Assembly (NCBI GenBank): GCA_009692065.1
Contig: SHZY01000039.1
Span: forward strand, 1-43,091
Reading direction: 5' to 3'
DNA: 43,091 bases
Source: Gemmataceae bacterium
GTDB lineage: Bacteria > Planctomycetota > Planctomycetia > Gemmatales > Gemmataceae
Position numbers and translations under genes: made by a program. Under the pieces are notes generated by a model, which searched no databases, was not told the origin of the DNA, and was given only the letters and a program-made list of their open reading frames with translations. The stretch's first letter is position 1. Each line of letters opens with the position of its first letter. Below are positions 1-9,700 of the stretch, one piece after another.

Positions 1-30
1 GCATGAACGAAATTCTGCAAATATTGAGCC

Positions 31-1299
31 TCAACCTTTTCGAGAAAACCCCGCTTTTTTCGGCATTATCGGGTAGAATCGACCCGGATCCGGAAGGGCC
101 TCGACATAACCAGTTGTCGCTATTCGACTTTTAACGGGACAGTTGTGTTCGGAGGCATCAAGTTTCGGGTCCATTTGCAGCATGAGGGCGATAACGCCCG
201 TGGTAAACGGATTCGCCGCGCTGACCGCACTGGCCCGACCGTAGAGGCCCTTGCCATCGCTGATCAGATTCTTCTCAAACGTGGCCCAGTAAGAGCGAGG
301 ATTGTAGGTCGTGAAGACGCTGTCGCAAGGAGCGCAGCAGTCGATGCCGATCCGCCCGTCGGCCGTTGGGCCGACGCTGCTGTTTGTCCAAATCTCTCCG
401 ACCTTGCCTTCCTTGTCCTGCGTCTGACGCTGGCCCTTGACATCGGTCCATTCCGTGCGGTTGACATAGTCGCCCGGGCAGATGTTGAATCGTGCCGTGG
501 CCCCATCCCAAATCGTGCCGACCTTAACGCGCTTGCCGTCAAGGACCGTCATTCGCTTATGTTTGCGATTGGTACCCTCGTCTCCCGGCCCAGTCACGAA
601 CACGAATCCCTTTTTCCCGGGGCCAACGGTCGCATCGATCTTCCGGCAGAGCGGACTGGTGCCGTCCGTCGGGTCGCTCGGGTCGCTTTGGGAGCCGAGG
701 TTGAGGACCATCACACAGGGCAACCTCAGCGTGCGCGCCTTCGCGCAAATGAAGTCGATGGCGACGGGAACGCGCTCCGGCTTCCAGAAGACTTCCTCTC
801 CTGGTTCGCCGCGGTGCTTCGGAATGGGGTCGGCGCAAATACGGACAACGAGGAGCGCGGCGTCCGGGGCAACGCCGCGGTATTTTTCCTCCGGACTGTT
901 GCGCCCGCTGCCACAGGCGATGCCGGCCGTGGTCGTACCATGTCCCTGTCTGTCACGCGTTGCCAGCTGCTTTTTCTCCTTCAGGGCAGTGTCGATCTCC
1001 TTTTTCGTGTAGATCGTTCCCACCTTGTAAGGGTTGTCCGGCCGGTTTGCCCCCCGATCGTCGGTCAGGTCGAAGATGTACTCGATGCGAGTAGTGCCAT
1101 CCTCATTGCGAAAGTCATCGTTTTCCCAGTCAATGCCGCGGTCCATGATTGCGACCAGGACGCCCCGTTCGGTGACCTTGAATTGGGCGACGGCTCTGTC
1201 CACACCGGCCTCGGTGCGGGCAAGGTCCATCGCGGCGGCGATATGGCAGAGCAAAGCCGCTGCGAAGAGCGCAAAGTACCACAGGCGGAACAGGTACAT
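31..1299 (-). CDS. Secreted subtilisin-like (S8) serine protease
   Basis: Predicted exported serine endopeptidase of 422 residues. Residues 1-23 form a signal peptide (MYLFRLWYF then a hydrophobic run ending HIAAA). The S8 triad is visible: Asp53 in IMDRGIDW, His120 in RQGHGTTTAG, and Ser360 in AVSAANPFTTG, which aligns with the usual GTSMAAPHVAG. The block FVTGPGDEG (235-243) aligns with the subtilisin oxyanion block AAGNEG, so the oxyanion Asn appears to be Asp240. No propeptide domain or C-terminal sorting tail is obvious. The ATG at 1299 is preferred over a frame extension to 1431 because the signal peptide starts there and GAGG lies 8 bases upstream. The extension would read through palindromic repeat DNA. 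Substrate unknown. Family call firm; activity inferred. Confidence 0.85.
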   Translation of the reverse strand: MYLFRLWYFALFAAALLCHIAAAMDLARTEAGVDRAVAQFKVTERGVLVAIMDRGIDWENDDFRNEDGTTRIEYIFDLTDDRGANRPDNPYKVGTIYTKKEIDTALKEKKQLATRDRQGHGTTTAGIACGSGRNSPEEKYRGVAPDAALLVVRICADPIPKHRGEPGEEVFWKPERVPVAIDFICAKARTLRLPCVMVLNLGSQSDPSDPTDGTSPLCRKIDATVGPGKKGFVFVTGPGDEGTNRKHKRMTVLDGKRVKVGTIWDGATARFNICPGDYVNRTEWTDVKGQRQTQDKEGKVGEIWTNSSVGPTADGRIGIDCCAPCDSVFTTYNPRSYWATFEKNLISDGKGLYGRASAVSAANPFTTGVIALMLQMDPKLDASEHNCPVKSRIATTGYVEALPDPGRFYPIMPKKAGFSRKG

Positions 1300-1405
1300 G
1301 ATTGGCCTCGTTAGGATTGCTTGCGAGCGATCAGCCGGTGTGTCGCCGAACACGCATTGTAGCGCCCTTACAGGCAACACCGTGAAGGATTTTTCCCAGG
1401 GTTTT

Positions 1406-1755
1406 CCGGCCTGAAGGGCCGGTTCTGTCAACCCAGGCCGAAGGCCTGGGATACGGGTAGAGCCGAATCAGCGGGCCTGAAGGGCCCGTTCGACCTACCC
1501 CGCAGGGACTCGCCGAACGACACCTACAGGGTCGAATTGCCAAATCGCCCATTTCCCCAGGCCTTCGGCCTGGGCTGACCGAATCGGCCTTTCAGGCCGA
1601 AAAGTCCTTCACGGCGTTGCCTTACAGGGCTGGGTTCGTTGTTGACGCGGTTTCCCAGGGCGTTGCCCTGGGCTGATTTGTTGGGCCCCTTCGGGGGGGA
1701 AAAAAAAACCGCAACTTCAAGAATCGCGAGCAAGGGACGCGGTCCCTTGCTCGCG
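1406..1755. repeat. Cluster of short palindromes in a 479-base gap
   Basis: The gap between the protease and the propeller gene (1300-1778) holds no convincing gene but many perfect inverted repeats. Examples are CCGGCC/GGCCGG (1406-1422), CCCAGGCC/GGCCTGGG (1432-1450 and again 1556-1574), CGGGCC/GGCCCG (1472-1488) nested in GGGTAG/CTACCC (1455-1500), TCGGCCT/AGGCCGA (1584-1600), CCCAGGGC/GCCCTGGG (1654-1672), and a 14-bp arm pair at 1725-1738 and 1742-1755. A run of nine A lies near 1700. The last hairpin sits just downstream of the propeller gene stop and may end its transcript. The rest look like REP-type elements. Confidence 0.75.
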
Positions 1756-1778
1756 CTGCGGGCTCCGAATCACTCCGT

Positions 1779-3434
1779 CTACCGTCTGGGCAACTTCCAG
1801 CACGCGATCTCATCCTGGTTGCGGACGAACAACTGATCCCCCGCGACGGCCGGCGTGTTCCACGTTTTCGTTTTTGAATCCAGCACTTGAAGCCGCGCGA
1901 GTTCGGTCTCTTTGCCGGCTTCCGCGTCCAGCAACGACGCGACTCCCTTGTCGCTGACGACGAGCAACGTCTTGCCCGCCAGCAGCATCTGTCCCGGGCC
2001 ATAGCGTTCGCCTTTCCAGAGAGCCTTGCCGTTGGCAGCGTCGAGACAGACGAGCACGCCGCCGACGCCGTTCAAGCCGAAGATGCGCTGGCCATCGGTC
2101 ACGGGATTGGCGAAGCGCGCGCCGAGATTGCGATTCGACCAGACTGGCTCGACTCGCCACTTTGCGCTGTCGGCGTCGGGCGGCTTGATGTGCAGCAGGG
2201 CACAGCCGTTGTCGGTCTCGGAGGAGATGAAGACCTTGTCGCCGCCGACGATGACGGGCTGGATGTTGTTCATGTCGTACTTCGTTTCCCACGGATAGCT
2301 CCACAGCTCCTTTTGCGTGGCGGGATCGTAGCTGACGAGCCCCTTGCCGTCGAAGAGCAGAATCTGCGCCTGGTCGCCGAAGACAGCCAGCTGCGGCGAG
2401 CTATATCCCGCGGGCCGACTGCCGACGGCCCAGCGTTTCTTCCCGGTGGCTTGCTCGAAGGCAACTAGGGCCGCCCCGGCTGGCTTGTCCGGGTCGATGC
2501 CGGCATGGGCGATGACCAGGTCGCCGACTATCAAGGGCGAGCCGGTCATCTTCCACTGGATGTTCTTCGCCTGGCTGTCTTCGAGGATGTTGATGTCCCA
2601 GAGTTTCTTGCCCTCGACATCCAGGCACACGAGCTGGCCGGTGGCGCCGGTGGTGAAGATGCGGCCATTGTGAATCGCCGGCGTCGAGCGTGGCCCATCA
2701 CCCATGACGTCTTTGGCGAAGGCACCGTAGGCGTACACCCAGCTTTGCCGGCCGGTGGCGCGATCGAAACACACCACGGCCTCTTGCTTGCCGCGCTGCT
2801 CGAGCGTGACGGCAATGTTGCGCGCGACGGCGATGCCGCTGTAGCCGCCGTCGCACGGGCGAGACCAGAGCAGCTTCGGCGCGTGCGTCCGCCAATCGGT
2901 CTCGAAGGTGATGTGCTGGAGAATGCCGTCGTAGTTTCGGCCGCGGTAGCACGCGAAGTCTTCGGGCCCGACCGTGGCATCTATCTTGGGCAGGGCGTCT
3001 GGGTTCGCTTTGTCGTTTTCAAGCTGCGCCGCCAGTCGATCGCGGACTGCAACGTCCCAGACGAAATGAAAAATCGGCACCAGACCGTATTCTCGCGTTG
3101 TGAATTCCACCTTTCGAATTAAGAAAAAATTGGCGCCGGCAACGGCGAGGCCGATGAAAAGCACGACCACAAGCTTCACCGAAAACCATAGGCCCGAGAA
3201 AAACAGGAACCAAACCGCCAGCAACAAGACGCCCAAGGGCAGTGCCAGTTGAGTCATCATGAGCAACGGCAGCACCGGCTCCGCATCAAGGCCGAGGGCG
3301 ACGCCGACCCGAGGCACCGCGAGTATGGCGACGGCATACACGACGACGAACAGCGGAAAACGCAGGCGCGCGTACCATGGCCTGGCGGGCGCCGCCATCG
3401 TCTCTAACCCGGCCCGGTCGTACATCGCTGACAT
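1779..3434 (-). CDS. Membrane-anchored PQQ-like beta-propeller protein
   Basis: A 551-residue protein with three hydrophobic segments near the N-terminus (about 26-42, 54-80 and 82-106), then a propeller from about 150 to the end. Blade signatures recur: CFDRATGRQSW, CLDVEGKKLWD, AFEQATGKKRW, SYDPATQKELW and CLDAANGKALW, the A-T/N-G-K-x-x-W pattern of PQQ-like repeats (BamB/dehydrogenase type). No dehydrogenase active-site or haem motifs were seen, so it is more likely a binding or scaffold protein on the cell surface or in the periplasm than an enzyme. The ATG at 3434 has GGAG 8 bases upstream. An internal Met13 is possible. Such proteins are common in planctomycetes and usually have no assigned role. 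Confidence 0.8.
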   Translation of the reverse strand: MSAMYDRAGLETMAAPARPWYARLRFPLFVVVYAVAILAVPRVGVALGLDAEPVLPLLMMTQLALPLGVLLLAVWFLFFSGLWFSVKLVVVLFIGLAVAGANFFLIRKVEFTTREYGLVPIFHFVWDVAVRDRLAAQLENDKANPDALPKIDATVGPEDFACYRGRNYDGILQHITFETDWRTHAPKLLWSRPCDGGYSGIAVARNIAVTLEQRGKQEAVVCFDRATGRQSWVYAYGAFAKDVMGDGPRSTPAIHNGRIFTTGATGQLVCLDVEGKKLWDINILEDSQAKNIQWKMTGSPLIVGDLVIAHAGIDPDKPAGAALVAFEQATGKKRWAVGSRPAGYSSPQLAVFGDQAQILLFDGKGLVSYDPATQKELWSYPWETKYDMNNIQPVIVGGDKVFISSETDNGCALLHIKPPDADSAKWRVEPVWSNRNLGARFANPVTDGQRIFGLNGVGGVLVCLDAANGKALWKGERYGPGQMLLAGKTLLVVSDKGVASLLDAEAGKETELARLQVLDSKTKTWNTPAVAGDQLFVRNQDEIACWKLPRR

Positions 3435-3786
3435 GTCCCAGTCTCCGATATGACGTGACTGAATTGGTCCATGTAATCGTACGAACGGACTACGCAGCTA
3501 GAAAGCACAGCTGGCATGTATTTGGGCTCAACCGAGTAATGCGTCTGGTGTGTCAAAGTCAGTTGTGAATCTGAAAAGAAAGTAACCAGAGGACGTCGCT
3601 CTCGCTCAATTTGGCATCTGTGCAGCGTTGCGCGTTCTGGGAGTTTGTCGCAACTTATTACGCCAGTTTGCCTTATGATCGAGTCGATTCTGTACAAGGT
3701 GGAGGTGAGCAGTTTGCACCAATGATGAACACGATCATTCGTTGGTCTACGCCATTTCCAGCGGATGATTTACTTGCGATCCGAAA
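3435..3786. other. 352-base gap with no gene recognised
   Basis: Between the propeller gene and the 2419-codon gene. It looks less GC-rich than its flanks and lacks the long palindromes found in most other gaps. Only a weak six-base stem, AATGAT/ATCATT (3721-3739), was seen. It should hold the promoter of the propeller gene and the 3' end of the giant transcript, but no clear promoter or terminator was found. Open frames entering it (3404-3697 minus, 3611-3919 plus) have no recognisable protein features. Confidence 0.6.
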
Positions 3787-6700
3787 TCAGGATTGCGAGG
3801 CCGGCGAAGTGGCAGCGACCGATAGCGCACGGCGTTGCCTCCAGGCATTCGCGAGCCAGCAGCAGCGGACGCCAAGCAACACGGTCCCCAGCGCCATGCC
3901 GATTACGCTGATGCCGTAGATCAGCATGGCGACGACAAGCATCGCAATTGCGGCTTCAGGCGCCGCGGCCCGCGCGATCAGCCGACCGTGGCGGAAATAG
4001 GAGAACACGAGGAGGAAGATCGCAGCCAGCACCATCATCTCGCTGAAGGTGCGCCGCTCCAGGTACGTGCGCTCGGCCGTGAATTGCAAGGGGACGCGTG
4101 TCAGCCCCGGCGGCACGATAAGTAGCGTACCGGCGCTTGCCGTGCCGCTCTCGGACCTGACGAGCGGCACGAATTGCTTCTGCTTCTGGGCGCTCTTGCG
4201 GACATCGTCGTACTGTCGTTCGTTCGCCAGCGCCTCGTTTTTGCGTTTCAATTCGGCTACGCGCTCGTGCCAGGCGGCGGGCTCGACTTCGAGAATTGCC
4301 AGCGCATATTCCGCGTGGCGCAGACTGGCATGAAACTGCTGCTGCCTTGAAGCGATGCGTTTTGCCGTTTCGGCGGTGCGCGGCGATTCCAGCGCGAGCG
4401 CAGCGGTAATCTCGGCCTGACTGTCGGCTTCTTGCAGAAGCCTGGGCACAAGCGTCGGCACCGTCTCAAGTTCGGAGAGTTCGGCACGCATGCCGGCCGG
4501 GATCCAGAGCACGCGCTGGTGGGCCAAGAGCGGCGTTTGATCGATCTGTAGGCCGGCTACCGTCGGGGCAGCCAAACGGTCGGTGATCGCGGAGTGCTTC
4601 CAGCGCAGGCGGACCAGGCGAGGTTCGCTGCTGCCGTCCAGCGCCAGTACGAACTCCTTGGCCGCCGGGGTCCAGGCCGAATGCAGCCGCTCGCCGACCA
4701 GCGCGCTGAACGACTCAGCGGGGGCCGGGAACTTGATGCGCAGTTCCGTCCGTTCCGGGGCATGGACCCAGAAGGAGGCCTCGCGCAGCCAGGGGGGCTG
4801 CCCCGCCAGGCGCGTTTCCTCGGCCGAGGCAAGGATGCGGCCGTTGGTGCGAGCTGAACTTTTAGGCAGCTTGGCCGTGATTGGTCCCGTGGGCCGATCT
4901 GCGAACTTCCAGGCGGCACGATCCTCGAACCAGCGCCCCGAGGTCGTTCCCCTGGGGAGCGGCTTGGCCGGCGCTTGAGGCACGACGTTCTTTCCATTTG
5001 TTAGTTGCTGGACTTGCAGGTCTTGCCACGCCAGCAGATGTTCGCTCACGTTGGCTCCTGCCAATTCCACGCTGGGCAGATTGGCGGCGACGTTGGCATC
5101 CTTGGCGATCCGGCCGCGCAAGAGGATGTAGCTTTCGTGCGGCATTCCCGCTGGGTAGGTGAGCGTCCACGCCGACTCCTTGCCCGGCGTCGCCTGTACG
5201 TTGGCGCCCGGCGCACTCAGGACCATCGGGTCAAAGGGCCAATCCTTGACGAGCAGTTTAAGGGTGGGCATGCGGCCGCGTTCGCTCGTCAAGCGGATGC
5301 GCTGCCAAATCTCGATGCCGCCTTCGCTCGGTTGCAGCTTGGTCAACATCGAGGCTTGAGGCGCGAGCATCCTCGGGGTGAGGCGCACGGTCGTTTCGTA
5401 GGGGGCCGATTCGATGGCGAAGCGGAGGCTGTCCGCGGGGTCCGCGCGCAAGCTCTTCAGTTTTTCCATTTGCAACTGGATGTCGGCGGCAGCGTGAACT
5501 TTCAGGGCCGAATCGACCAGCCGAGTTGGGTATTCTTTCAGCGCCGAATCAACCAGGCGCCTCTCGATTGGATAGATGCCGGGCAGGAGTAGGGTTGCAG
5601 GCGTGGTTTTGGCGAGAGGAAGGCGCCAACCCGTCATTTCGATGGTGGTCTGCTGGCGCGGCTGGCGCAGCCAGACCTGGAGCAGCGCGCCTTGCAGTTG
5701 CCAGCGCTGCACGTCGGGACCCGCGATGTCCGCGAGTGTCAATCCCGGTTCGACCTGAAATTCCAGCAGGATCAGGTTCTCGTGCGCGCTGACGATCGTG
5801 AATTTTCCGCGCAGCTCGGCGAAGTGCCGATCGACGTGCCACGCCAGTTGCAGCCGAGCGTGGCGCGAGGCAGGCTCGATTTTCAGCTCCAGGCCGGCCT
5901 GCAACGCCTGACGCTGGAAGCTAAAGGTGCGCGAGGCGGGGGGGATAACCGCGGCGGCCCGTTTTTTCCACTGCTGGTCAAATTCCTCGGCGCTGATGCT
6001 CTGCACCCCCACCAGGTTTTGGGCCGCGGGAGTTGCCAGGGCATCCAGGTGATAGCCCACCACCCCGGCGCCGAATTTACCCTGGAGCGGCGCCGGCAGG
6101 GGCAGCAGCATCGTCGGCTTCTGCGCGAACGCAGGCGGGACGATCTCCAGATTCAGCGTCACAGTGCCCGTGACCGGTTGGACAAAATCGACCGCCAACC
6201 GGCGCTGGCCGCCTTTGCCGACGATGCTCCATTGCTTGAGGACGATAACCGATGCATGCCCTCCCTTGCCAACAGGGGGTTGGGGCGGGGTTGCCAGGGC
6301 CTCGACCGACCGGACGTGCAATCCTTCGGGCATGGCCACGCTGAGCTGCGTCAGACTGTCCTTGCCGATCGTGTACTGGAACGAACTGTGCAGCGCCAGC
6401 GAAGCGGGGCGCAGGTCCCAGAAGTGCGCCTCCTTGACTTCGGGACTCTTCACGACCGGTTGGGTCGCCGTGTCGGTCCATCGCAGGTGCACGGAGTCGA
6501 CGTAGCCGAGTTGGCAGCGCCATTCTTTGCTGGCCGGCGGCGCCGTCGTGCTGAGCTTCTCCTCCCCCGTGCAGGTCAGGCACTCGATGATCTGCGCCGG
6601 CGCCAGCCCTTGCAATGTCATCTCATTCTGGATCAACTTGGGAATCTTGAAGGCTAAGTCGAGTCGCCCGCCGGCCAGGACGGCGCGAACGGTGAACGAT

Positions 6701-9700
6701 AGCCGCAGGTGGTGGACTCCCTTGTCCCGAATCGGCAGTGCATATCCTTGCTTGTGCGGGACCGGGTAGACCGGCGCGCCGTCGAGGAACACCCCCTCCT
6801 GCAACTGGACGCCGGTCAGCGGGATCACCAGAGTCGCTTTGTCTTTGAAGCTGTGGAACTCGTATTGCACGTCGATCCTGGCCTGCCCGTCTTGAATTTT
6901 TCCGACGTACTTGGCCGACACGAGCACGACGTTTTGCGTTCCCAGCTCAGGCTGGTTTTCCAGCTCGTCGAGTTTGGCGAGCAAGCTCGGGGCCACCAGG
7001 GCGGCCGGCTTGGGGCCGTCGATGATCAGGACGGTATGCGTGGGGACTGCCGACGGCTGTGCCGGCGCTTCCCAGGTCAAGGCAAGGAAGCAAACGCTTA
7101 AGGTAACCGAGCCGGCAGCGTAGCTGACCGTAAAATCCTCGCGTGCCACCACCGGCTCGCCGCGCCGACTGACGAAGCGTACCAGATGCCAAAGGAAGCC
7201 CGCCGCCAGCACGAGAACCATTGGCCAGCCAAAGAACTCGCGCACCTGCATCGGCAGCCAGACGGCGATCAGGATGCCGACGGCCAGAAGCAGAATGTAC
7301 GCGCGCAGGCTGGAGCGCGGCTCCAGGATCCGCCCAAGTCGCCACAGCGCCAGCGCCATCAACAGCGCCAGGAGCCAGCCCAGGACCCGTGCGGGAAACG
7401 GATCGACCACCAGAAAAGTCTTCGTGCCGCCGGCAACCGGAACAATCTGCCACTCCGTCATCAGCGGTGGATCGCCAACAGAACTGGCACCGGGCACTGC
7501 CGATGTTTGCGAAAACTCCTGCGCATCATCGGGGGGCAGCCTCAGCCAGGTTAGAATCAAGCAAAAACCGGACGATGAATCCTGGCCATGCAGGATCGCT
7601 TCCTGGAGGGCGTCATCCAGCTCGGGCGCCTCCGCGGGGCTGTTGATCCCCAGGCTCTGCAAATGCGGCAGCGACGTCAACAGGGCACCCCTCGAACAGG
7701 GGAGATACACCAGGCCGAGTGACTCCCAGAACGGACGCGCCGCCTGCGGACTCAGAGTTGCTGGCGACAGCGCCGTTTCGCTCGACAGCCCGAGGAGACG
7801 AAAGGCGACGCGATCAATCAGCAACGGGACGCCGTCCTTGAGTTGCTGAAGCGCCAGCCGCTCGAGAGCGTCGGCCAGCTTGGCCGGCTTGATCAGGTCG
7901 TCGCGCAGGCTTTTCTCCGCGAGCAGCACCGTTTGCTTCTGTTCGTCCAGCTTCCTGGCGAGCGGGGTTGCGAAAGCGCCGCGTGCGGACCACCATGTCT
8001 GGCCCCACTCCCATGCTTCGCGCAACGCCCGGGGTGTTGCCGTTTCGTTCGCGATGCGCGCCGGTACGCCGGCCGGCGTGAGCGTCTCCTGATGCAGCGG
8101 CGTCAGGCCGGCCTCGAGGAACCAGCGCGTTTGCAAGTCGATGGGGGCGACCGGCCAGTCGATGTGCGGGGTCTCGATCCGCATCATCCCGGGCAGGAAA
8201 CTGCCGCGGGCCTCGGAACGGGCCACGATCTCATAGCGCACGAACTCCGCGTTCTGGTCGAAGGGCAAGGTCAAGCGGACGTGCGCCGGCATCTCTTCCG
8301 CAGCCACATTTGCCAGCCAGCGATCGTGCAGCCTGGCCGCGAGGATCTGCGTACCTACGGGGAAACGCAGGTCGAACGTGCGGTCGTCGAGATGCCAGAG
8401 CCGAAACTGCAGGCGATGATAGACGCGGCCGTCTCTGTGAATGAAGGAAGTGAGTTTCGCCTCATCGCAAAGCTCCAGGAGCGAGATCGAACGTTTTTCC
8501 GGGCGTGTGCGGACGGTGACCCGTGTACCAGGATCGATCGGACCGGCGCCGCCTGGATGCATCCGTAGGTGAATCGGGTCATTTTCGGACTGCGACGCCG
8601 AGGGCTTTGGCCGCAGGGAGCTATCCGCGGTTACCTTCGTGATCGGTCCACGCTGCGATTCGATCACCACGTGGCCATCGACGTTGGCACGCTGCACGGG
8701 CGTCATGAGCGGCAGAGGCCAGATTCGGTCGCCGGCGGATTTGGGCAACGCGCCCAGGGCCAGTGCGGCCGCGAGTCGCTCCCACGGGGCGGCGCCGGGC
8801 ATCTGCAACGACTGGCGGCGCCAGTCGTCCTCGACCCAGCCGCCGGGAACGGCTGCTTCGAGCGTGAACTTCGCCTTCTTCCGCAGCGGCTCGGCGAGGT
8901 GGAAGCGCCAGTAAGTGCCCGTCGGCGTGAGCGCGTTCAGCGCCGCTGCCTGCCAGGCTGTTTTGCAACCGAGGTGCAACAGGTGCGGCAGCGATTCGTG
9001 CAGGTGGAGCCGTTCCCAGTGGTGGATGCGAACGCCTTCCTCACCCAGCACTCGCCACGCGGAGGGGAAGCCAGGCGCGAGGCGGAAGTCCAGGTGTTCC
9101 GGCGCGCCGACCAGCGGTTCCACTTCCCAGTGGAACTGCAGCCGGGCATTATCCTCTGCGAGCGTGATCCGGTGCTTGCCATGCAATTGCACCTGGACTG
9201 GCTGCGGAATCAGGCGAATGAGCGCGCTCACGGACTTATCGCGAAAGTCGAAGCGGAAACTTGCCGGCGTCGGCTGTTTCTCGGGCCCGCTCTCCTGGGG
9301 CGCAGCGAGCGGGATCGAGGAGCTCAAGAGCTGCGCCTGGAAAAACGGATCGACGTGAATCGCCACCGCGCCCCGACGCCTCGCGATGCCTAGCGGCTCC
9401 AGTTCGGGATAAGCCAGGGTGCGGATCCCGGCTGTCAGCTCGCGGAAACCTGCGTGCAACTGAAGCTTCAAGGCTGCTTTGTTGGTGGGCATGAGCGCTT
9501 GCGTGAGTTCGATCACCAGACTAGCGCCGTCGAGCCGCCAATCGCGCAAGAGGCTCGGCGGCCGCATCTCGATCGTTTCGATCTGGTAGCCGGGAAAAGT
9601 CTTGGGCAGCTTGACACGCAACTCGAAGAGGCTGCCGCGCACGAGTGCAAACTGAATCTCGGCCGCCAGGGTGGCGCCGCGCGGCGTGATGTCCCATTGG

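Noticed and set aside
145..1314. A 389-codon open frame opposite the S8 protease
   Set aside because: The minus strand encodes a signal peptide and a full catalytic triad; the plus frame has neither motifs nor a start context.
1300..1431. N-terminal extension of the protease to an upstream start
   Set aside because: It translates repeat DNA and would bury the signal peptide. The ATG at 1299 has its own ribosome site.
3404..3919. Small open frames entering the 3435-3786 gap on both strands
   Set aside because: They overlap the propeller and giant genes, have no ribosome site or domain signal, and look random in composition.
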